6,639 bases of DNA from Bacteroidales bacterium (GTDB lineage Bacteria; Bacteroidota; Bacteroidia; Bacteroidales; UBA3663). Made by a program: the position numbers and the translations under genes. The DNA lies in NCBI GenBank assembly GCA_016293065.1, contig JAEDEY010000101.1:1-6639 (forward strand), in the 5' to 3' direction. The notes beneath the pieces are model-generated. The model was not told the origin of the DNA. It did not search any database and saw nothing but the letters and a program-made list of their open reading frames with translations. Positions 1 through 5,497 of the stretch are shown here, one piece after another (the stretch's first letter is position 1; every line of letters starts with the position of its first letter).

Positions 1-67
1 TGTCAACTTGATTTTCGACGAACAGGTTTCATTTCCTAATATGGTAGCAGATGAGACAATTAAATAG
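1..67 (+). CDS. 3' end of an unidentified plus-strand gene (partial)
   Basis: The frame beginning at position 2 is open from the window edge for 21 codons and ends at TAG (65-67). The last residues read FPNMVADETIK. The two other plus frames stop earlier (TGA at 9-11, TAA at 37-39), so they are less likely to carry the gene. A strong hairpin with a T run on the plus strand begins 22 bases after the stop, as expected behind a real gene end. The fragment is too short to assign a family. If real, the gene converges on the esterase gene. The call rests on open frame plus terminator only, and 21 open codons can occur by chance. Confidence 0.4.
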   Translation, partial: VNLIFDEQVSFPNMVADETIK

Positions 68-88
68 CAATACTTGACAAACAATATT

Positions 89-133
89 ATAAGAGCAGTA
101 TCGACACAAAATCGGTACTGCTCTTATCTTTTT
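89..133. terminator. Rho-independent terminator between convergent genes, probably bidirectional
   Basis: A 16-base stem (89-104 with 112-127) closes a 7-base loop (CACAAAA, 105-111). Fifteen pairs are Watson-Crick. The remaining one, 101 with 115, is a U-G wobble in plus-strand RNA but an A-C mismatch in minus-strand RNA. On the plus strand a run of five T follows (129-133). On the minus strand the distal tract is only loosely T-rich. It therefore fits best as terminator of the gene ending at 67, and it also starts about 14 bases past the esterase stop, so it can serve both convergent genes. Confidence 0.8.
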
Positions 134-141
134 ATCGTTCA

Positions 142-1992
142 TCACATCTTCTTCAGCATCTCAACAAGTGCTTTGCGGGCTTCAGACCATGTGGCGAAGT
201 TGTCGGCATTGAGGGTGATAGCATCGTTGGAGACAAGAGAGTCGTCGTCAACGAGATAGAGGATGCAGGGCTGACATTCGCCAGAGGCGATCATCTGGTC
301 GAGGATCTGTTGTGCCTTGCCTATCTTCTGCCATGCCTGGAAGGTGGCTTTAGCGCCGGAATGAAGGAAGATGGTGTGCTGGATAGTGTCGGTATGCTGA
401 TTGGGGATGACCATTGCGTATTCCTTACCTTCAGCTGTGCGCTGAATTCTTACAGGCGAATACTTGATTGACTTGGCTGGGTCGTCTCGGTTGACGCCAA
501 GATTGATGGAATATGGCGAACCTGGGAGTTCGACTATGCTGCGCTTGAAGCCAATTTCGGGTGCCAAGTACATATTAGTCGGATCCATCACCTCGGTGCC
601 ATCGACAATGTAGTTGTAGCAATAGACATCGGGGACGATATCTGACAAAGTGACCTCCCACACTCCTACCGAGTCGCGCTGCATTGGCATAGGTGCAGTG
701 AGCATTTCGCCAGAAAGCAGCACCTCTTGGGCATTCTCAGCCTTGATGCGGAAGGTGACGTTGCCTTGACCGAACTCGGGCGATGTGACCTGAGGAGGGA
801 AGAGGCGGGACAACATGACGAGCGGATTGAATTCCTCCTCGTCGCCTTTCAGTTCAGGCAAAGGCATTCCGCCATCAGACATTGCAGCAGTAGCCTTTTC
901 CTTGTTGAAAAGCAGAGGCATGGTTTGGGCAAGGAAGTACTTGGCATTCATCCATGTATGTCCGAATTTTCCTTTGGTAAATTCGAGCATGTGGTTGATG
1001 CCTTTCTTGCGGAGAAACTCGATGTAGTCGTGGCTGGTCTTGTAGAGAAGATCGTCGGTGCCGATGCCGAGCCAAAAGAGGTTGATCTTGCTGTTGGTCT
1101 CTTTGGCATGGTCATAGACGTATGGCAGTTGGGTCGAGGTGAACGAACTGTAAGAGCAAAGATAAGAGAACTTGTCGAGATTCATCAGTCCATTGCTCAA
1201 TGCCTGATTGCCTCCGCGCGAGAATCCACCTATCGCACGATGTTCGGCATCGTTGATGGTGAGGTAGTTGGCCTCGACATACGGCATGAGGTCATTGATG
1301 AGATCTTTGCTGAACAGGTCCATAGCAAAGTCGGCTGGTTGATCCATTAACTTCACAGGGTTGCCGTAGGGCAGTACGATGATCATCTCCTCGGCCTTAC
1401 CCTCGGCAATGAGGTTGTCGATGATGGTGTTCATGCGTCCTACCTTATAATATACCTCCTCGGTGTCGGTGGTTCCTGAGATGAGATAGAAGACTGGATA
1501 ACGTTTATTGTCGGCAGGATTGTAGGATGCTGGCGTGTAAATCAGTGCATTGTTATAGCAGCCGATGGTCGAAGAATAATAAGTGACGTAATCGACCTTG
1601 CCTTGCGGATTCTGCGACTGATAGGCATGAATCAGCGGATTGTCCTTACCTGGGATATCGAGAAGTGAGTTCTTGAATCCCTCATTGGGGAAATACTGAA
1701 TGTTCTGGGGATCCATGACACTCACGCCATCGACCACGAAGCAATAGGGATACATGTCGGGGGCAGCAGGACCAAGAGTGAGAGTCCACAGACCCGACAC
1801 AGAGTCTTTCGCCATGGCGTGGCTGCCAGCAAACTGCACGCTGACCTCGACGTTCTTGGCATTGTCGTTACGATAGTTGAAAGTCACTGTTCCGTCGGGA
1901 TTGACCACAGTCGATGCTGGGTCGGCTGGTTGTGGTGTCTGCGAACAAGCTGCAAAGAGCATTGCAGCCGATAGATAAAGGTAATGTTTCAT
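142..1992 (-). CDS. Lipoprotein esterase, CE1/Fes-EstD type, with two E-set (CBM48-like) modules
   Basis: 616 residues. This is a serine esterase of the family that includes feruloyl and acetyl-xylan esterases, and it probably cleaves ester groups from plant polysaccharide. The N terminus is a lipoprotein signal with lipobox LFAAC (Cys16), so it should be anchored in a membrane facing the periplasm or surface. Module order: E-set/CBM48-like (about 30-115), alpha/beta hydrolase (about 130-365), a second E-set (about 403-492), then a shortened hydrolase-like segment (about 510-616). In the first hydrolase, Ser258 lies in GFSRG, Asp313 or Asp314 in GIGTDD is the likely acid, and His345 in GHTW completes the triad. 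The usual HG oxyanion motif reads ISG (171-173). The second hydrolase copy ends before any nucleophile. The start is the ATG preceding the signal peptide, with an AT-rich leader and no Shine-Dalgarno. It lies 141 bases behind the patatin gene on the same strand. Family call firm; ester substrate inferred. Confidence 0.88.
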   Translation of the reverse strand: MKHYLYLSAAMLFAACSQTPQPADPASTVVNPDGTVTFNYRNDNAKNVEVSVQFAGSHAMAKDSVSGLWTLTLGPAAPDMYPYCFVVDGVSVMDPQNIQYFPNEGFKNSLLDIPGKDNPLIHAYQSQNPQGKVDYVTYYSSTIGCYNNALIYTPASYNPADNKRYPVFYLISGTTDTEEVYYKVGRMNTIIDNLIAEGKAEEMIIVLPYGNPVKLMDQPADFAMDLFSKDLINDLMPYVEANYLTINDAEHRAIGGFSRGGNQALSNGLMNLDKFSYLCSYSSFTSTQLPYVYDHAKETNSKINLFWLGIGTDDLLYKTSHDYIEFLRKKGINHMLEFTKGKFGHTWMNAKYFLAQTMPLLFNKEKATAAMSDGGMPLPELKGDEEEFNPLVMLSRLFPPQVTSPEFGQGNVTFRIKAENAQEVLLSGEMLTAPMPMQRDSVGVWEVTLSDIVPDVYCYNYIVDGTEVMDPTNMYLAPEIGFKRSIVELPGSPYSINLGVNRDDPAKSIKYSPVRIQRTAEGKEYAMVIPNQHTDTIQHTIFLHSGAKATFQAWQKIGKAQQILDQMIASGECQPCILYLVDDDSLVSNDAITLNADNFATWSEARKALVEMLKKM

Positions 1993-2133
1993 TTTCGAAA
2001 TAAATAATAAAAAAGCAGTGTATTGAAAAAAAATATCTTATAAGCGCAACAACATTGCAGTTGTTTTGCCAAAGAAATATATTTATGCACTTTCAGGTCG
2101 CAGGATTGAAAACACCTTCACATCTTAACATCT
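1993..2133 (-). other. Spacer between patatin and esterase genes, no clear promoter
   Basis: This is 141 bases of AT-rich DNA. On the minus strand the best promoter-like match is TATATTTC (2081-2074), one base off the TAnnTTTG -7 consensus, but there is no good TTTG about 20 bases upstream. A weak bulged hairpin (about 2046-2069, loop ATTGCA) is followed some way on by a seven-T run on the minus strand (2033-2027), so a poor terminator for the patatin gene is possible. I cannot decide whether the esterase is co-transcribed with the patatin gene or has its own promoter here. Confidence 0.25.
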
Positions 2134-2138
2134 TCACA
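2107..2138 (-). repeat. Imperfect 8-base tandem repeat overlapping the patatin stop codon
   Basis: Read on the minus strand, consecutive 8-base units are TGTGAAGA (2138-2131), TGTTAAGA (2130-2123), TGTGAAGG (2122-2115) and a degenerate TGTTTTCA (2114-2107). The first three differ by one or two bases. The patatin TGA stop (2136-2134) lies inside the first unit. Its role is unknown; slippage during replication is the simplest origin. Confidence 0.55.
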
Positions 2139-2982
2139 CGTTCAGGAATTCGCGAATCTGTGACAGATGAGCGCGTGCCGTTTCGATGCCAAGCTGATGT
2201 ACGGCACGCATCTTGGCTTCGTTCTGTTCGATGCGTCCGATGTCGAGGCTGTGAGGAGGGAAAATCAACAATGTCTTGCCGAGGCGTTCCTGTTCGAGCA
2301 CATAGTCGAGCTGGCTGTTGTACATCTCGTGGCGATGAGCCATTGCCTCGACCACCTTCGGATACTTGCGCATGATGAGCTTGAACAGAGGCATGAGCGA
2401 AGTCTTCTTCTTGCGATAGTCGCGAGGCTGGGTGAGCACGACAATGTTCTTCTCGTAGCCCTTCTCCTGCCAGTGGCGCAGAGGAATAGCATCGGACATG
2501 CCGCCATCGAGCATAGTGAAGCCATCGAGCGTCACAGGTTTCGATACCAAGGGCAAGGAAGCTGACGCACGGATCCAGTCGAGCGTCTGGTCGGTCACTT
2601 CATCGATCTGTCGATAGACAGGCTTGCCCGTGTACACATTGGTGCACACCACCTCGAACACCATCGGGTTGGCCTTGAAAGCCTCGCGGTCGAAATAATC
2701 GACATAGGTCGGGATATAGTGGTAGGCATAGTCGGCACCAATGAAATCGCCAGTCTTGATGAGATTGCGTACGCTCATGTATTTAGGGTCGTTGCGCAAG
2801 AGGACATTGTAGCGCAAGGCTCGTCCGACCTGACGCGACTTGTAGTTGCAGCACAGGCATGCGCCAGCCGAGACACCCACCATGCCATCGACAGTGATGC
2901 CTTCTTCGAGCAAGACATCGGCAATACCCGTCGAGAAGAGTCCTCGCATGCCTCCTCCCTCAAAAACAATTCCAGTTTTCAA
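2134..2982 (-). CDS. Patatin-like phospholipase family protein, TTG start
   Basis: A patatin-family lipid acyl hydrolase, resembling the YjjU/RssA-type bacterial proteins, predicted to cleave acyl esters with a Ser-Asp dyad. Counting from the chosen start (282 residues), the glycine-rich oxyanion loop GGGMRG is at 9-14, the nucleophile Ser38 is in GVSAG, and the catalytic Asp159 is in DGG (159-161). There is no signal peptide or membrane segment, so it is probably cytoplasmic. The frame stays open up to a GTG at 3027, giving 297 residues. That GTG lies upstream of the transcription start predicted from the promoter at 3016-3047, and the extra 15 residues do not resemble the family. The first in-frame start codon after that point is TTG at 2982, which gives MKTGIVFEGGG, a normal N terminus for this family. 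No in-frame ATG precedes the GGG motif. The gene diverges from the GH3 gene and precedes the esterase on the same strand. Substrate unknown. Confidence 0.85.
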   Translation of the reverse strand: MKTGIVFEGGGMRGLFSTGIADVLLEEGITVDGMVGVSAGACLCCNYKSRQVGRALRYNVLLRNDPKYMSVRNLIKTGDFIGADYAYHYIPTYVDYFDREAFKANPMVFEVVCTNVYTGKPVYRQIDEVTDQTLDWIRASASLPLVSKPVTLDGFTMLDGGMSDAIPLRHWQEKGYEKNIVVLTQPRDYRKKKTSLMPLFKLIMRKYPKVVEAMAHRHEMYNSQLDYVLEQERLGKTLLIFPPHSLDIGRIEQNEAKMRAVHQLGIETARAHLSQIREFLNV

Positions 2983-3011
2983 AATTCTATTATGTTTTCT
3001 TTGTACAAAAC

Positions 3012-3028
3012 TGTGCAAATGTAGCACA
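3012..3028. promoter_or_regulatory. Operator-like palindrome over the patatin -7 element
   Basis: TGTGC (3012-3016), seven bases, GCACA (3024-3028): a perfect 5-base inverted repeat enclosing the -7 box of the minus-strand promoter. A dimeric regulator bound there would block that promoter. A 5-base inverted repeat can arise by chance, so this is a candidate only. Confidence 0.3.
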
Positions 3029-3047
3029 TTTGGCGAATAAAACCAAA
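3016..3047 (-). promoter_or_regulatory. Bacteroidetes-type promoter for the patatin gene
   Basis: On the minus strand, TTTG (3047-3044, -33 element) is followed by a 20-base spacer and TACATTTG (3023-3016), an exact match to the TAnnTTTG -7 consensus known for Bacteroides. Transcription should begin near 3008-3011. This leaves a leader of roughly 28 bases before the TTG at 2982 and places the GTG at 3027 outside the transcript. Confidence 0.7.
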
Positions 3048-3051
3048 AATA

Positions 3052-3083
3052 TTTGGACTATTTGCAAGAATTCACTACTTTTG
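3052..3083 (+). promoter_or_regulatory. Bacteroidetes-type promoter for the GH3 operon
   Basis: TTTG (3052-3055) is followed by a 20-base spacer and TACTTTTG (3076-3083), again an exact TAnnTTTG match. The transcript should begin near 3088-3091, giving a leader of about 25 bases before the ATG at 3115. The leader is AT-rich with no Shine-Dalgarno sequence, as usual in this phylum. It should drive both the GH3 gene and the propeller gene behind it. Confidence 0.75.
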
Positions 3084-3114
3084 TCACTGTTTTAACACTT
3101 ACCTTATAATAAAT

Positions 3115-5490
3115 ATGAAGAAAATTATTGGTGGCTTTATGGCTTTATCGGCATGTCTCACAGGCTGCAATGATGGCACTATCAATGCGGATTTCCGCCT
3201 TCGTGCCGTCGATCATCCGATTGCGGATGCTGTAATCGAACAGAAAGTGAATGAACTCTATGACAAGATGAATCCGCAGGAGCGTCTTGCGCAGTTGCAT
3301 AGTATGTATCTTGCCGATCTGTTTGGCAAGGATGGCAAGCTCGACACGTTGAAGTGCCGTCAGCTCATCCCGAATGGCGTGGGTCACTTCTCGCAATATG
3401 CAAGTCAGGACGTGAAGGATCCTGATGAGATACGCGACATGGTGGCTCAGGCTCAGCAATGGATCATCAACAATACTCCGTCGGGTGTGCCTGCCCTCTT
3501 CCACGAGGAGATCATCTCGGGCGTGGCAACACGTGGCGCTACGGTCTATCCTCAGCAGATTGGCTTGGCTTGTTCGTTCAATCCTGATTTGGCTTTCGTC
3601 AAGACCCAGCAGACTGCCAAGGACATGCGCATGATTGGCGGTTTGCTTGCCCTCTCGCCAATGGTCGATGTGGAACGCAACCCTCACTTCAACCGCAATG
3701 AGGAGTCGTATGGCGAAGACGGATACCTCTCGGCTGCCATGGGCGTGGGCTTCGTGCGAGGATTGCAGGACGGCGGACTGAACAAAGGCATTGCTGCCTG
3801 TTCGAAGCATTTCCTCGGCTATGGCGGAGGAGGCGAATCGGACGAGAAGGAACTCATGGAAGAGATACTGATGCCACACGAGGCAATCATCCGCATTGCA
3901 GGAGGCAAAGTCGTGATGACCGGCTATCATCAGTTCCACGGCATCAACTGCGTGGGTAATGCCGAACTGCAGGAGGATATCCTGCGCGATTATCTCCATT
4001 TCGACGGAATGATGGTTAGCGACTATGGCTCGATCACTCAGCAGACTCATGTTCAGGGACTCACCGAACAGGGAGCATCGGCAATGAATGCCGGCAACGA
4101 TGTGGAGTTCCCTCGCAACGACACCTACCAGCATCTCTATGAAGCCATCGACAAGGGACTCGTGACTCAGGAACGATTTGAGAAATCAGTGAAGCGAGTG
4201 CTCACGCTCAAGGCTGCATTGGGTATGCTCGACAAGGACGCGAAGCTGTATGAGGAAGGACATATCGAACTGGATCGACCAGAGGAACGACAGACGGCTT
4301 ATCAGCTTGCTACTCAGTCGGTAGTGCTGCTAAAGAACAATGGCATCCTGCCGCTCAAGGACACCAAGAAGGTGTTCCTCACTGGCCCGAATGCCAACAA
4401 CATGTGGGCAATGCTGGGCGACTACTCTTACCAGGGAATGTCGTACTTCTGGAAGGGCAATAACCCAGACGACGAACACCCTCACATCGTGAAGCTCAAG
4501 GAAGGTCTGGAGAACAGCCTGCCTGAGGGCTTCAGCCTCAGCTACACTCGCGGTTGCGACTGGACAGAGGTCAACGAGACACAGATCGAAGCAGCAGGCG
4601 ACGAACGAGCACAGGCTTGGCTCGTGGCTCTGCTCGACCGAAAGATTGACGGCAAGGAAGAGATCGACCGAGAGAAGGCTATCAGGATGGCAGCAGAGAG
4701 CGATGTCATCATTGCCGCTATGGGCGAGAACACCATGCTCTGTGGCGAGAACCGCGACCGCGGAAGCCTGCGTCTGCCTGGTTCGCAAGAGGCATTTGTC
4801 GAAGAACTCATCGCCACAGGCAAGCCAGTGGTGCTCGTGATGTTTGGCGGACGAGCACAGGTGATCTCGAAGATTGCCGACCGATGTGCTGCCATCATTC
4901 AGGCATGGTACCCAGGCGAAGAGGGTGGAAATGCTGTTGCAGACATCCTCGTGGGTAAGGTGGTGCCATCGGGCAAGCTCAGTGTGAGCTATCCTAATGT
5001 GGAGCTCAACGAGAATATCTGCTACAACTATTCGACCGAACAGGATCCTCGCATCGAGTGGCCATTCGGCTTCGGACTATCATACACCACATTCGAATAT
5101 TGCAACCTCGCAGTGACAAGCAGTGTGGGCACAGGCGACAATGCGATACGTGTTGCGGTAGAAGTGCAGAACACAGGTTCGGTAGCTGCCGAGGAGATTG
5201 TCCAGATCTACGTCTCTCCTACTACTGCCGACCAGCATCTCAAGCCAATCCAGCTCCAGGGCTTCGGACGTGTGGCACTTGAGCCAGGCGAGAAGAAAGA
5301 GGTGGTCTTCGCAATGTCGCCTCAGCAGTTCGGCTACTATGCCAACCGCCAGTGGAACATCGACCCAGGGCAGTATCTGATCAAGGTGGGCGGTTCGTCG
5401 CAAGACCTTACACTCTGCGCTCCAATTAACCTCACAGGCGAGAAGGCCACAATGCCACTGCGCACAGTATATTTCTCTGAGATGCAATAA
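3115..5490 (+). CDS. Glycoside hydrolase family 3 beta-glycosidase lipoprotein (probable beta-xylosidase or beta-glucosidase)
   Basis: 791 residues, full length for the family. It should remove terminal sugars from the non-reducing end of oligosaccharides by a retaining mechanism. The N terminus is a lipoprotein signal with lipobox LTGC (Cys18), followed by N-D, so it is membrane-anchored in the periplasm or at the surface. Domain order: TIM-barrel (about 40-370) with KHF at 231-233 and the nucleophile Asp303 in VSDYG; alpha/beta sandwich (about 400-625) with GENRDRGSLRLPG (544-556), where Glu545 is the likely acid/base; and a C-terminal fibronectin III-like domain (about 675-765) after FGFGLSYTTF. 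There is no PA14 insert. The loop GVPALFHEE carries Glu132 where glucosidases usually have Asp, which favours xylosidase-type activity. The usual RDPRWGR motif reads RNPHFNR (188-194). It is first in an operon, with the next gene starting 7 bases after its stop. Family certain, sugar specificity inferred. Confidence 0.95.
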   Translation: MKKIIGGFMALSACLTGCNDGTINADFRLRAVDHPIADAVIEQKVNELYDKMNPQERLAQLHSMYLADLFGKDGKLDTLKCRQLIPNGVGHFSQYASQDVKDPDEIRDMVAQAQQWIINNTPSGVPALFHEEIISGVATRGATVYPQQIGLACSFNPDLAFVKTQQTAKDMRMIGGLLALSPMVDVERNPHFNRNEESYGEDGYLSAAMGVGFVRGLQDGGLNKGIAACSKHFLGYGGGGESDEKELMEEILMPHEAIIRIAGGKVVMTGYHQFHGINCVGNAELQEDILRDYLHFDGMMVSDYGSITQQTHVQGLTEQGASAMNAGNDVEFPRNDTYQHLYEAIDKGLVTQERFEKSVKRVLTLKAALGMLDKDAKLYEEGHIELDRPEERQTAYQLATQSVVLLKNNGILPLKDTKKVFLTGPNANNMWAMLGDYSYQGMSYFWKGNNPDDEHPHIVKLKEGLENSLPEGFSLSYTRGCDWTEVNETQIEAAGDERAQAWLVALLDRKIDGKEEIDREKAIRMAAESDVIIAAMGENTMLCGENRDRGSLRLPGSQEAFVEELIATGKPVVLVMFGGRAQVISKIADRCAAIIQAWYPGEEGGNAVADILVGKVVPSGKLSVSYPNVELNENICYNYSTEQDPRIEWPFGFGLSYTTFEYCNLAVTSSVGTGDNAIRVAVEVQNTGSVAAEEIVQIYVSPTTADQHLKPIQLQGFGRVALEPGEKKEVVFAMSPQQFGYYANRQWNIDPGQYLIKVGGSSQDLTLCAPINLTGEKATMPLRTVYFSEMQ

Positions 5491-5497
5491 TATTATA

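Noticed and set aside
74..259. A small plus-strand open frame of 61 codons across the terminator.
   Set aside because: It runs through the hairpin and into the esterase 3' end, with no promoter or domain.
727..1350. A 207-codon plus-strand open frame inside the esterase gene.
   Set aside because: It is antisense to conserved esterase sequence including the GFSRG nucleophile region; no family features or promoter.
2041..2070. Inverted repeat GCAACAAC / GTTGTTTTGC as a terminator.
   Set aside because: The stem has a two-base bulge and only about eight pairs, and the T run is well removed from it; kept only as a remark in the spacer entry.
2167..2565. A plus-strand open frame of 132 codons inside the patatin gene.
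   Set aside because: It overlaps the patatin catalytic Asp region in antisense and shows no independent support.
3145..4134. A 329-codon open frame antisense to the GH3 gene.
   Set aside because: It lies wholly inside the strongly supported GH3 coding region, has no recognisable domain and is explained by codon bias of the true gene.
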